A DNA stretch of 64,000 nucleotides from Lineus longissimus (lineage: Eukaryota > Nemertea > Pilidiophora > Heteronemertea > Lineidae): the NCBI RefSeq assembly GCF_910592395.1, contig NC_088313.1, forward strand, positions 13,720,437-13,784,436, in the 5' to 3' direction. Each line of letters begins with the position of its first letter. Position 1 is the stretch's first letter. A model generated the notes under the pieces. That model was not told the origin of the DNA. It worked only from the letters and a program-made list of their open reading frames with translations, and did not search any database. A program made the position numbers and the translations under genes. Below are positions 12,190-22,642 of the stretch, piece by piece.

Positions 12190-12449
12190 CTATTAAAGGG
12201 GTATGCCCTTCACATTTGATGGGGCCGGGAAAATAGCAGTAACTGTGATAAACAATGCCGTTGCATGCATGATAACTGCATTAGGTACATGTAACATCTT
12301 GAAAACTTGCAATGAATGGTATTTGTAAATCCTGTCTATTCAACGGTACTCATCTGTTATTCATGTTCAGTAGTGATTGACACAATTGGAATTTTTTTAA
12401 TTCAATTACAATTTTCAAATTGTAAACCAACGACGCAGGCCTTTAAAAG
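12190..12449 (+). repeat. Dispersed GGAAAATAGAAATGCAG repeat, copy 2
   Basis: Starts CTATTAAAGGGGTATG and ends GGCCTTTAAAAG, matching both ends of the 4118-4297 copy. The core is GGGCCGGGAAAATAGCAG followed by ATAAACAATGCCGTTGCATG. Longer than copy 1 by ~80 bp, mainly in an AATTCAATTACAATTTTC tract. Confidence 0.6.
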
Positions 12450-12575
12450 TAGTTTTTCATAGACTGATAGAAATTCAACTTGAGCTTTGGTAAACAAACT
12501 TGAATGGCATGCCATGTACCAGAATTTTTTTTCTTCTAAAAGCTGAATGATATATTCGATGGACCTCGGTGCTAG

Positions 12576-12786
12576 CTTAAAGAGGGACTAGAGGCACCAT
12601 CTTTGGCCATCTTTTGGTGACTTATATGCATAGTAAGGACCCAATATAATTTTCATTCACAACTAAAAATAACCCTCATACAAGCGTGATTAGTTTTGAC
12701 GTGCAGAGAGATGGGTGAGACCTCTCTTGGCGACTTTGGATAACTTTATCTTCCTACCTAACTGCTGCCTGTAAGGTCCCTTTAAG
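12576..12786 (-). mobile_element. CTTAAAGGGAC MITE, copy a
   Basis: 211 bp, inverted relative to the other three copies. It is the best preserved at both ends: CTTAAAGAGGGACTAGAGGC on the left and GCCTGTAAGGTCCCTTTAAG on the right, an imperfect ~20-bp terminal inverted repeat. The interior includes TTTGGCCATCTTTTGGTGAC and, toward the right, TTGGCGACTTTGGATAAC. Non-coding. Confidence 0.75.
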
Positions 12787-13297
12787 TGCTGTCGAGTAAC
12801 GTGTGAAATAAAACATATCTGCCCAATGAAGTCATCAGCAGACTTTTATGCAAAAGATTAATCAACCTCTCCAAAATACAACCTAAGTGCAAAACAATCT
12901 CGTCTATGAATTCCACTACCTTTACTTGGAAAACTATCACATATGACAACAACCTGAGCCAAGATATTGTTTACTGTGAACTCGGATATATTTGCATCCA
13001 TTTTATTTCGAGGTTTTGTGAAATTTTGTGTATTTCTAATGAAGTGCTTTGACAAACTCATAATCGTAATTTCAATCAAATTTCCTTATGGCCATTGATT
13101 TTCACCATTATCTGTTAAGGTGAAAAGCGCAAAAATAAAAGGCACGCAAATGTTTTCGAGTTAACCATGTCCACAGTATCTATTTGCAGCTGCTGGGAGC
13201 TAAAAACACCTAATGCATCAACAGTTCACATTCAAAAAGCTTCTCTGAATTTTGAAATTTTTCCATTCCGTTTATGCTTCACATGAAAGGCCGGGTC
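12787..13297. other. Unassigned AT-rich DNA
   Basis: Nothing recognised beyond short AT-rich open frames. Confidence 0.35.
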
Positions 13298-13526
13298 TAT
13301 TTGGCAAGCCGCTCGCCGAACAGGCATCTTTTTTTGTCCTGTTTGGAGAGCCGCTTACCAAACAGCACTAAAAAGCCACCCTGTTCGGCCAGCCGGGCTT
13401 GCCAAACAGGTAAAAAATCTACCCTGTATGGCGAGCTGGAGACTTTACAACACATTAGTAATGAGTTCGGCTCTCCATTCAGGACAAGAAAAAGTCGCTG
13501 TTTGGTAAGCCGGGCTTGCCAAATAG
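13298..13526. repeat. Cluster of five diverged ~30-nt palindromes
   Basis: Five related inverted-repeat units start at about 13299, 13338, 13380, 13421 and 13497. Their shared form is CCTGTTTGGCAAGCC followed, after 0-2 bases, by its own reverse complement. The fourth unit has an insertion at its centre; the others differ by point changes in one arm. The GC content is well above the flanking sequence. The 126-codon frame across it has no meaning as protein. Confidence 0.75.
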
Positions 13527-14768
13527 TTACTTCCTACATGAAATTTAGCCCATGTAGTAACTTTTGGTTCAACACCTGTTCAAAAGCTGATGCAGTGACA
13601 CAGTTTGTGAAAGCTTTTTATAAGAAGATCTTTGAGATTGTAAAGTTTATGTAAGATGGATATATACTGCCTGAAGTTTTTTATGGATCTAAACTATCTA
13701 TGCGTGAAAAAAGCTGTTCAAAAATTGATACAATGTGCAGTGATACAGTTGTTGAAAGCTTTATATTAGGAGATCTTTAAGAATGCAAGTCTTATGTCAA
13801 ATAGATTGTATACTGCCTGAAGTTGTATATGGATCCAAACCATCTATGAAAAAAGCGACAAGAGAAATGCAATTCCTGTTCATGCATGCAAATGAGGTTA
13901 TCACTACGCGTCAGTCGGTTCAATCAATTACAATTGTAGAGGAAACAAGTCTTTGAGATTGCAGATCTGAAGGGAGAATCGAAAGCATTGAAATGTATGA
14001 AATTATTCACACTTTTTTTTCACAAACATCTATCAAACATGTCAAATAAGATATGCTTTCAATTTCTATCAAACATGTCAAAAGTAACAAGCTTTTGCAG
14101 AACATGCTGTCGATTCAGCCCACAGGGGAATCTTAGAAGCAGCCACCGCGAAGACATCATCATCAACATCCAAATGAATCATTACAGATCATTTCAGGCC
14201 TTTGACATTGACAGCAAATTGGATTGCAATAGCTTCCACGCAATCGTGACACTAGAGGCGCTGATTTCGTTCCTTACAACGCCTCGAGTACAAGCCAGTT
14301 GCCACCATCTGGAAATAAAGAAAAGGAAAGAAGAATTTTTCGATTTGCGAAGAGGCTATCGCATCACCACTAAACCCGCGAAAATGACTGCTGCCCTACG
14401 CTGCATTTATAGTTCTCCATAAAATCATCCCAAAACTCACCAGGAAGTATTTTGTTATTTCTTGATAAAATAAAACGTTTTACGAGAGAAATTGGCACTT
14501 ATTCGTGAATAAGACTTACAGTCTGAGCTGATGATGCAGTACATGCTGTAGGATTTTCAAACAACTGAATCTCAGGATGCCGATTTCCAAGATGGTGGCA
14601 ATTGATAAATTCCTGTCTGAATTTTTTTAATTTCGGCACTATGCGAGTTTGCGCTACCACGTTGGCAGGTCTTTTAATTAATCATGCAACAGGACTATTT
14701 CAAGGCAATCCATCTATGGCTGTCAATAATGCAGAAATGTAGCACTATAAATGTGTCTCCCCAAACAC
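13527..14768. other. Unassigned DNA with a local duplication
   Basis: Two diverged copies of an ~170-bp segment (GCTGATGCAGTGACACAGTT near 13585 and TTGATACAATGTGCAGTGA near 13725, each followed by an AGATCTTT...AAG block and GTATACTGCCTGAAGTT) suggest an old tandem duplication. No gene is recognised. Confidence 0.4.
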
Positions 14769-14824
14769 TGACATTCTTTAATGTCATTCGGGAGATGTCT
14801 TGATTACTGTGCGTAATCAAGACA
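14769..14824. repeat. Two adjacent perfect hairpins
   Basis: First hairpin: TGACATT (14769-14775), loop CTTT, AATGTCA (14780-14786). Second, nine bases later: TGTCTTGATTAC (14796-14807), loop TGTGC, GTAATCAAGACA (14813-14824), 12 bp without mismatch. Probably the remains of a fold-back or MITE end; no expression evidence. Confidence 0.7.
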
Positions 14825-16069
14825 CCCCCCTATTAAAAACACCATTTGTAATGTGCTGAATAGAAAATTACTACTGTATTTCCCAGGTGACAAATAACAC
14901 CAAATGACTATCAGACAGGAAATTTTGATCTAGAGCTACCTATTACTGAGTGTAACCCCATCAAATTTTTGTACCTAATTACTTTTGGGATTTAGGGAAT
15001 TGTACAGGAATGGCGCATTTGGGACCGAAATTTATGGCCTTGATAAATAGTGTATCCTGTTTACAGAGGTACAGGTATCCCTTAAAGTGAGTTCCACCGT
15101 ATCTTTTAGAGGGTCAACACGCTTTGGGCAAAGTTAGCATGTTTTACTATGATAGCGTGGAAGACTGCATGCTCTCAAGACCAGTTTCGGTGCGAATAGG
15201 CACCTCAGTTTAATCGGTAACTCGAAAGTGGTACATCATATCCACAAGGCATGCCAAAATTGCTGCATGTTTCTTGAAAGCGACCAAGTGCTTCAAAAGG
15301 AGACCATTTATATCCGTAACTTAAAGTTGACCCTGTTGCAGGGGAGAGTAGGAGATACAAACTGCCTTAGATTAACACTAAGCTTGTCAGAGCGCATATG
15401 TGTGCTGACATCACTTCTGATCAGCGACATTAAATTCTTGCTGACAATAAATGTAGACTAATTCAAAAATTCGGGACTATCTACACTATTTATTCTGTTA
15501 CCAAAAGTTTTAAATTACTTTGAACAAAGACAATATCAAGAAGCTTGTAGAAAAAGACTATCAAAGGTGCAAGAACCTGACAAAGACTTCCCGTAGGCCA
15601 GATACAAGACACTCTCCCAATTCACCTCAAGGTTTTCTCTCAAAGATGCTGACACTCAGCGACAAGTCCTTTATTGGTAAACAGCAAACAAGCCTTTATC
15701 CGGGGGAAAATGGCCAAAGATACCAGAAGAACAGACAATCTTCGAAAACACAATGGCTTTGATGTTCTGTCATCATCATCGTCTTGTCAAGATGCCAGGA
15801 TACCTTGGAAACAATTCTAATGCCTTTCTATCATCAACATCATGACATTGCAGCTTATTTGGCTAAGAAATCATTAGGCCTAGAAAAAGATTATGGTTTC
15901 TGTAATGCAAGTACATGTACTGTAATCCCCTTAATTCTCGCAAGCCTAATATTTTCCTTATTTTGTCAGAAGGGGTAGAATTGCAAATTTCTGTGGCGTG
16001 CAATTGTTCATATTGACTTATTGTAACTCAATGGTTTCATCACTGGAAAATGGAAATGGAAATACAGTG
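14825..16069. other. Unassigned DNA
   Basis: No gene recognised. The frames at 15228-15461 and 15520-15762 lack domain signatures and splice context. Confidence 0.35.
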
Positions 16070-16262
16070 GGACCACTTTTCTCAGACACCTCTCTGTTAC
16101 TGACACCCTCTCTTATCAAGAACACCACATTTGGTTCCAAATTTGTTATTTCCGTTGAAATTTAACCTCCGCAGCCTGGACACCTCTTAGTTAAGAACAG
16201 AAGAACAGCATTCGTCAGTCCCAAGCCTGTCCTTAATAGAGCGGTCCTTACTGCAATGCAAA
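16070..16262 (+). mobile_element. Decayed DNA-transposon end family, copy 1
   Basis: Reads TGGGACCACTTTTCTCAGAC, then CACCTCTCTGTTACTGACACC and, further on, GGACACCTCTTAGTTAAG and CTGTCCTTAATAGAGCGGTCC. These phrases (hold, accept or reverse-complement of GGTGTCCTTAATAGAGAGG) recur at 19340-19613 and 46060-46203. This is the sort of terminal inverted repeat carried by cut-and-paste elements; no transposase remains. Confidence 0.45.
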
Positions 16263-16379
16263 GGGAAATAAATGGAAGCAAAACCTGGAAAGGTACATAT
16301 GTATATGGTGTTTTTTTCTCAGAGGCTTTAGCTGTGCACAATTGCCGAACTAGCCCAATAATGACAGAATCAAACTTGT

Positions 16380-16452
16380 TTTGATAATAATAATAATCAT
16401 ATTTAGTTCTTTGACAGAGCGCTTTTCCAGGTTTCCCTGCTCAAAGCGATTT
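16380..16452 (+). repeat. Fragment with AGCGCTTTTCCAGG motif
   Basis: An AATAATAATAAT tract is followed by GACAGAGCGCTTTTCCAGG and GCTCAAAGCGATTTTGGG. A related piece (TATATAGCGCTTTTTATAAT and TAGCGCTTTCCAGG) is at 41175-41245. Such phrases are common in short interspersed repeats of aquatic animals; ends are not defined here. Confidence 0.35.
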
Positions 16453-17200
16453 TGGGATACCCCGGTCTCCAGAGAAATCAATCAGGAGTTTCAAGGAACA
16501 TCCAGAAGGCGCTAACTTGAACTCGACCAGTAGTTTTTATCGTGACCATTGCTACATCATGGTCAAAAAGGTCGTGGCGAATAATCAGAAATCACGGTAA
16601 TAGAATGATGCGAGCACTACAACAGCAACGAAAATGAGCAAGTTACAAACATCAGAGAAAATGCTTTTGGATATCTCGGCAAACAACAATTAATCGCTGG
16701 TCATTAGATTAATTTCCAGACCAGGGAAGGTCATACCGACTTATCGAGTCACTGCAATGTCCGCACGCAAATGAAGATGGCTTCGATTTCTTATGCTTTG
16801 TCGACTGCATGCGCTGATTGGTAAATCCACTTGGAGGCAAATATTCATGAAATTTTCACTAACATGGCTAATATGAATATATCGGACCTGTCCTAACCCT
16901 TGGAAACAGGGCTGATTTTATGAAGACTGCTGACATTACACTCTGGGGTCATATTCATGGTGCAATGGATCCATGGCCCAGGTAATATATGAAAATTTAG
17001 AGGCGATGCCGAGAATTCAATATTTCATTCAGTATTTCTTAGGACTCGCCGTTTGTCATTTTTAATTTTTGCCACCTAATTGCCCTTTAATGATTCCCAT
17101 TGCAATAACTAGTGTTATGCTTTTGCTTTCATTTGAAGTGGGTAACAAAATCAAATAGTCATTAGAAAATTTCCAATTCAACAGTTAGCAAAGTTGTTCG
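16453..17200. other. Unassigned DNA
   Basis: No gene or delimited repeat seen. Confidence 0.35.
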
Positions 17201-17244
17201 CCAAGTCTGGACCCAACCCATACCAAGTCTGGACCCAACCCATA
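17201..17244 (+). repeat. Perfect 22-bp tandem duplication
   Basis: CCAAGTCTGGACCCAACCCA plus TA occurs twice with no mismatch (17201-17222, 17223-17244), followed by the first three bases of a third unit. A recent duplication. Confidence 0.9.
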
Positions 17245-17722
17245 CCATAAGAGATCAAGCACTCCAGCTGGTTATCACTCTCGGTGATAATCAACTAAGG
17301 TGTAACCAAAGACTATAGAGGTAATTCGATACATCTGACTGCACCATCCACTCCATCCTATCTGATTACTGTTCAGAGGAGAAGAAATACAATTCTGGTA
17401 GTAATTAAGAAAAATGACATGAGACTTTCTGATCAAATATGATTTCATTTTGAACAATTGGTATATATATATCAATCTGGGGAATGAGTTTCTCCATCTT
17501 TTTGGTTGTCACTCTCTCGCTTCTATGGCTATGCCCTTGCATAGGCTGATAAGCAAATACTATGCCAAGTTTCAGTGGATTTGTGTGCTTGCACTTTATG
17601 GCAATGTATATTTCGTTTTACCTGCGCCACAATGAAATACAATAGACATCAACAAAGTAGGCCTTTATATCAAGTATAGGTACATAAGGAAAGCGTATTG
17701 ATGGATGGGAACTAGGAAATAT

Positions 17723-17934
17723 CTTAAAGAGACACTATAGGCAGCAAATAGGTAGGCAAGATAGTTATCCAAAGTTGCCAAGAGGGCCGGGGTCTCTCTC
17801 ATCTCACAGTACGTCAAAACTACTCACGGTTGTACAGTGTAACACGTAAAATATTACATGACCCAGTGTCCTTACTGTGCATATTAGTCACCCGAAAGTG
17901 GCCAAGTTAACCCCATTGCTCCTGCCTATAGTCC
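17723..17934 (+). mobile_element. CTTAAAGGGAC MITE, copy b
   Basis: Starts CTTAAAGAGACACTATAGGC and ends CCTGCCTATAGTCC; the outermost TTTAAG of the 3' end is lost. The interior GGTAGGCAAGATAGTTATCC and CATATTAGTCACCCGAAAG match copies a, c and d. About 480 bp from copy c. Confidence 0.7.
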
Positions 17935-18111
17935 AAAAAACTTGTACTGTACCATGTACCTTTAACAGAATACAACACTAAAGGCAGGTGTTATAATCCA
18001 AATTTAGACAAAAGTTCCAGAAACTTCCAAAATCATTGTAGCACCCTTTATTGAAAGGCATGTACTCCACATATATGAATAAGAAAGCGGAAGAAAGGGA
18101 AACAAAAATAC

Positions 18112-18302
18112 CTTGCCAACTGAAGATACCGTCGGTGCAGATAGAATAATCCCTTGTTGATGAGCTTGACTAGCTCTCTGCTATAGCTCATTCCGATTGC
18201 TAATGTCAAAACATTGGTAGCGGCGAAGGCTAGAATGAACGTCATCAACGTGAAATAGATCCCAAATTGAACTGTCTTGCCAAGAGTGCTAAGCGTTGAT
18301 CG
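18112..18302 (-). CDS. Possible exon with one membrane segment
   Basis: The minus-strand frame is open from 18302 to a GTATTT donor at 18111-18110. It encodes about 63 residues: a short polar lead, a strongly hydrophobic stretch (YFTLMTFILAFAATNVLTLA) long enough to cross a membrane, then a basic amphipathic tail (SRELVKLINKGLFYLHRRY). The order helix-then-basic tail would suit a multipass receptor, and the style recalls gustatory-receptor-like proteins of invertebrates, but no diagnostic motif is present in this piece. The acceptor (GATATTAG) has a poor pyrimidine tract. No partner exon was found, and the piece sits between two MITE copies. It may be a pseudogene fragment or chance. Confidence 0.25.
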
Positions 18303-18417
18303 CTAATATCGGCACGCGGGGTACAATCGATCAGTTAGCATGCTACTCGCATCACAATGTGTATGCTGTCCTGTTATCTGTACGCACCCAGACGAATAGC
18401 ATGTCAAGCATTTTCAT

Positions 18418-18643
18418 CTTAAAGGGACTGTATAGGCATCAGCCAGATTGGCAAGATAAAGTTACACAAAGTCGCCAATAGGAGCCTCTCACATGTACAA
18501 ATGTACATGTATATCCAAACTATTCACACTTGTACAATGAATATATTTATAGTGATGATTCGGAAATGATCCAGTGCCGTTACTGTGCAGAATTTGTCAC
18601 CCAAAGATGGCCAATTTAACTCCCCTGCTCCTGCCTACAGTCC
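18418..18643 (+). mobile_element. CTTAAAGGGAC MITE, copy c
   Basis: Starts CTTAAAGGGACTGTATAGGC, ends CCTGCCTACAGTCC. The interior AAGTTACACAAAGTCGCCAA and GGCCAATTTAACTCCCCTGC match copy d closely. Slightly longer than copy b because of an ATGTACAAATGTACATG insertion. Confidence 0.7.
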
Positions 18644-18654
18644 TCCGGTGCAAC

Positions 18655-18775
18655 GTTGGTTCGAAATTACTGGCGGTCAAGGAAAATTGAAATGCGGTTA
18701 TACCATGAATAAATAAACCATATTTATTTATTCATGGTTATACACAACATTTGGCGAAAATCTTTATTTTTGAGA
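18655..18775 (+). repeat. Dispersed GGAAAATAGAAATGCAG repeat, copy 3, with a palindromic insertion
   Basis: The family core GGAAAATTGAAATGCGG followed by TTATACACAAC is interrupted after TTATAC by a 33-nt near-palindrome (18704-18736) made of CATGAATAAATAAA and its reverse complement around CCATA. The bases GTTATAC occur on both sides (18697-18703 and 18737-18743), so this looks like a small insertion with a 7-bp target duplication. The 3' end of the host repeat is not clear. Confidence 0.55.
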
Positions 18776-19339
18776 TCAGCATTTAGTCTGCTACTACATG
18801 AGGGGGATGCATGGTGACAAAAATGTAGCTCATCCTCCTGGTAACCTTAATCCCATTCCCAAATAGATTGGGCATGGGATTTAACCAAGCGAAAGAGAAG
18901 GTCATCAAGATAGAACGAATCAAAGCATTTCTCACCTCAGGAAAACAGCTTCTCCCCGCGAACAACGAGGGATTGGAATCTCTTACCGCGAGAAGTCGTC
19001 AGCCAGAAGCATCCAATGTTCCTCCTAAAAAAATATTCCGATGCAACTCAACCAAAAGATGATATCACAACCAATAAAGTGATAGCATCCTCATTTACCC
19101 AAGCTAACACGCAAAACCTGCCAATACCAGTTGTGATATTACAGTTTTTTGTCACCCAATCAATGACTGATTGAAAGGACGGTTCTTCCCCACGGCTAGT
19201 TCTGGTAGCTTTTTATGTGGGCATGATGTTGGTCTAACAGTTTGGAACCTGGACATAAACCACTTCATGGAAGAGGAGCTTTGGGGCATTATGATCATGT
19301 TAGACAAGACGTAGGTTTGTTGCCAAGAATATCTTTTTT
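18776..19339. other. Unassigned DNA
   Basis: A 60-codon minus-strand frame at 18783-18965 reads somewhat like protein but has no convincing splice sites. No gene called. Confidence 0.3.
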
Positions 19340-19613
19340 TGTAGTCAGAATCGAGTTGGATAATATCTTTAGTGTTGTCCTTAGTAAGTTTTTAATCTGA
19401 GGTCCAGACACTATTTCCATGACTCCACAAGTAGTGGATCCTCCTTTAGCGGATACCTCTGGTATCAGGACACCATCTCCATTAAGGAGACTAATTTCAG
19501 CCCTAAGAGGTAATTTCCATTCAATTTGACCTCTGTCACCACGACACATTTCAATCAAGGACGTCATTTGTTAGTCCTAGGGTGTCCTTATTGGAGAGGT
19601 TCTACTATACCGT
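19340..19613 (-). mobile_element. Decayed DNA-transposon end family, copy 2
   Basis: Contains GTTGTCCTTAGTAAG, TGGATCCTCCTTTAGCGG, CATCTCCATTAAGGAGAC and ends GGTGTCCTTATTGGAGAGG then TTCTACTATACC. The right end is the reverse of the motif at 16080-16130 and matches the end of the copy at 46060-46203. Confidence 0.45.
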
Positions 19614-20479
19614 AAGTGTGGTTGATTATCAGGACATTTAGGACCACAGGGACATGAAGATAAGAGCTCAATGCCCCCCCCTTTCGACTGACGATCAATG
19701 TTGAGGGTTTCCGAGAACATTCATCAGTGTCGCCGTTGAATCAATGGCTCCAAGAATACATGAAGACTTAAGGCTGTCGGGTCAGCGCCTGTTACTTCTG
19801 AGATAAAAATGACACCTATCGACGACTTCGTTAGACTTAATCTGGCACATTTGGCCTCAGCCACAGTTGGCAAAGACTGGTAGCGACGTCTGTCATTTAT
19901 CATAGAAACCTGTATAGGCTTCCCGTCGATTTCTTTCCTTCCAATCATCATGATGCACGAGCTGTTGTCACTGACCACAGAATGTGACATTGTTAGCCGC
20001 CAATAGGTCAAAATGCCTCCCCATTTGCATCAGACTAAGCTCGGATTATCTTGATGACCACGTTGCCTTGGCAACCTGTAGTAAACCACCTGATGACATC
20101 ACATGATGCCAAGAAGATGCCTGATTTATTACCTCTGTGGAATTGTTGAAATAAGTGGTGGTACATCACTATTGTATTGTGGGATTGCATTCAAAGATGT
20201 CATTAAAGAGGTGCCCGCAATGAACACAAGGCGAGTTCGCATAGTCGCTTTAAATAGTAACACCATATTGTTTCTTTTGGTGGTCGTTTCCATTAAAATG
20301 ACACTGACGCAGGCACCATAGAAAACTTGCGGTTTTCGAGCTCGAACAGGCCTTCTCTAAAGGTTGGATTGGTCATGTTAGGGTTATGCGATGGAGATAA
20401 ACCGAAATGTCACACCGAGGAAACATCGTTGACCGAAGCAGGTCTTGGCCGAGGTCACAATGCTTTCGAGATGTGACAT
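19614..20479. other. Unassigned DNA
   Basis: A 95-codon minus-strand frame at 19724-20011 has balanced composition and could be an orphan exon (it includes IMMIGRKEIDGKPIQ followed by a possible GTTTCT donor). I do not recognise it and it has no convincing acceptor. Confidence 0.3.
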
Positions 20480-20640
20480 TTAGGATATCGCCTGCCGATA
20501 AACAAGGGCACCATCTCGTACCGAAACTACTCTATCCTCCTTGCGCATGACCAGAACTAATTTATGTTTGAAGTCGTTCCTTCCCTGCTTGAATTGGCTG
20601 CCGCTATTATTGCCAAATGTGCAGGATACGCTCCTTTCAT
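20480..20640 (-). repeat. GGCCAATTCAAGCAGG repeat, copy 1
   Basis: On the minus strand this reads GCGGCAGCCAATTCAAGCAG, then GGAACGACTTC and GTTCTGGTCATGCGCAAGGA. The copies at 37209-37345 and 56547-56700 carry the same order of blocks. The minus-strand open frame here that looks protein-like is explained by this repeat. Confidence 0.6.
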
Positions 20641-21113
20641 TATCACAAGGCGTTCGATGCATACCATGATGCGCAACTTTGAGACATGGTTAAAATTGTC
20701 AATTCAATACCTTTTGAAACTGTTTTATATGTAGTTTTTGTTGCAATTTCATACCCAAAGTGGGCACGAATCAGTGGCGTTTAAACCGAGTAATGCCCGT
20801 GAAATCAGAAACCGCTGCGGTTTCCCGCTCCAGTGGAATCAGGCCGTAGTCTACATTGAACGTACCGCACGTTGATCACAACTCCTGATTGATGAAATGA
20901 CTGCCGTAAGCATTGCTTGTTATTTCAACATGTAACAGTGAGGGTTACCGCCGTTTGACATTCATCACGGCAGAGCCCTGTCTGAGTAGATTATAAGCGT
21001 GTCGACTCTTGATTGGCAGTCGTCAAATTGGGGCGGATTGGACAAAGTACGGATTGAAAAATGCACATATCTGAGACAGACAGTTCGGAAAACATCAGAA
21101 TTCGACTAAAGTA
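20641..21113. other. Unassigned DNA
   Basis: No gene or delimited repeat recognised. Confidence 0.35.
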
Positions 21114-21330
21114 CACTCTTAGGAATAAAGGTTTCTGAACTTTTGAAAAACCGTTAATGGGTCCAACAGAAATATGCAACCCGTAGAGGTTTTTTTACAA
21201 AATGAAAAGCCCTGCCTAAGAGGGTCTTCCGAATTTTTTATTTTACCGAAACGTTCTCCGGGGAGCGCATTTTATTGGCCGAAAAAAATCACATTAAAGG
21301 TTTTTCAAAAGCTTTTTTTCTTAAGAGTAG
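21114..21330. mobile_element. 217-bp MITE with long imperfect terminal inverted repeats
   Basis: The left end CACTCTTAGGAATAAAGG runs on to TTTTGAAAAACCGTTAATG. The right end read in reverse complement is CTACTCTTAAGAAAAAAAGC then TTTTGAAAAACCTTTAATG. The ~45-bp arms enclose CAACCCGTAGAGGTTTT and related blocks. Non-coding. Confidence 0.65.
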
Positions 21331-21691
21331 TTGTATTTAGCGATTTCTTGTGTATGTTCAGGCTGACAATAATACAGCCTTATTCTGCTCCGTAGATGAA
21401 TTCAGCAATGCTGACGTAGATGAATTCGACTACATACTGGTGTGAAATAGAATTGTCAATCGGCATAAAAATTGTCAATCAGAAGAATTGTCAATCAGAA
21501 TAAAAGGCACCATCTACATTTCAACATGCATTTCTTTACAACTAATAGTTGTCCTCCGAATTTTGGAAGCAATCAGGCCTATTACATAAACCATCATTTA
21601 TTCGAAATTGACCTCTTTCGACTACGTCCTCAAATTCGGCTACGTGGATACAGCAGGAACAAACAAAGGAAATGGCTGAATTCCACTATAA
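21331..21691. other. Unassigned DNA
   Basis: Short direct repeats (GTAGATGAATTC at 21392 and 21416; AATTGTCAATC three times at 21451-21498). No gene. Confidence 0.4.
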
Positions 21692-22642
21692 TACGGCACC
21701 TCCCATTCCTCGGTCTACACCATAAGTGCACTTCGTCACCCCTACCAGTACAGCACATCCCATTCCTCAGTCTGAGTGCACTTCGCCACCCCTACCAGTA
21801 CAGCACCTCTCATTCCTCAGTCTGAGTGCACTTCGTCACCCCTACCAGTACGGCACATCCCATTCCTCAGTCTGAGTGCACTTCGCCACCCCTACCAGTA
21901 TGCCCTCCTCCCCCCCCCATTCCTCGGTCTAGACCATGAGTGCACTTCGTTACCCCTCCCAGTACGGCACCTCTCATTCCTCAGTCTGAGTGCACTTCGC
22001 CACCCCTACCAGTATGCCCTCCCCCCCCCCCCATTCCTCGGTCTAGACCATGAGTGCACTTCGTTACCCCTCCCAGTACGGCACCTCTCATTCCTCGAAC
22101 TACACCATGAGTGCACTTCGTCACCCCCAACCAGTAAGGCACATCCCATTCCTCAGTCTGAGTGCACTTCGTCACCCCTACCAGTATGCCCTCCCCCCCC
22201 CCCCCATTCCTCGGTCTAGACCATGAGTGCACTTCGTTACCCCTCCCAGTACGGCACCTCTCATTCCTCAGTCTGAGTGCACTTCGCCACCCCTACCAGT
22301 ATGCCCTCCCCCCGGGCCCCCATTCCTCGGACTACACCATGAGTGCACTTCGTTACCCCTCCCAGTACGGCACCTCTCATTCCTAGGTCAAAACCATGAG
22401 TACACTTCGTTACCTCTACCAGTACGGCACGTCCCGTTCCTCGGACTACACCATGAGTGCACTTCGTTACCCCTCCCAGTACGGCACCTCTCATTCCTCG
22501 GACTACACCATGAGTACACTTCGTTACCTCTACCAGTACGGCACGTCCCGTTCCTCGGTCTAAACCATGACAGTGCACTTCGTTATCCCTCCCCAGTACG
22601 GCCCCTCAAATTCCTCGTTCTAAACCATGAGAGCACTTCAGT
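21692..22642. repeat. 50/57-bp minisatellite with poly-C variants
   Basis: About 17 units sharing CATTCCTC...GAGTGCACTTCG...ACCCCTACCAGTA. A 50-bp form has CAGTCTGAG, and a longer ~57-bp form has CGGTCTACACCATGAG or variants in the same place. A third form replaces TACGGCACC by TATGCCCTC plus a run of C (21901, 22015, 22188). The forms alternate in blocks, indicating higher-order amplification. Long open frames on both strands (up to 147 codons) arise only from the repeat and its mixed periods. Confidence 0.92.

Noticed and set aside
19724-20011. 95-codon minus-strand frame with protein-like composition
   Set aside because: No credible acceptor and no recognised family; neighbouring protein-like frame at 20480 turned out to be a dispersed repeat, which lowers trust.
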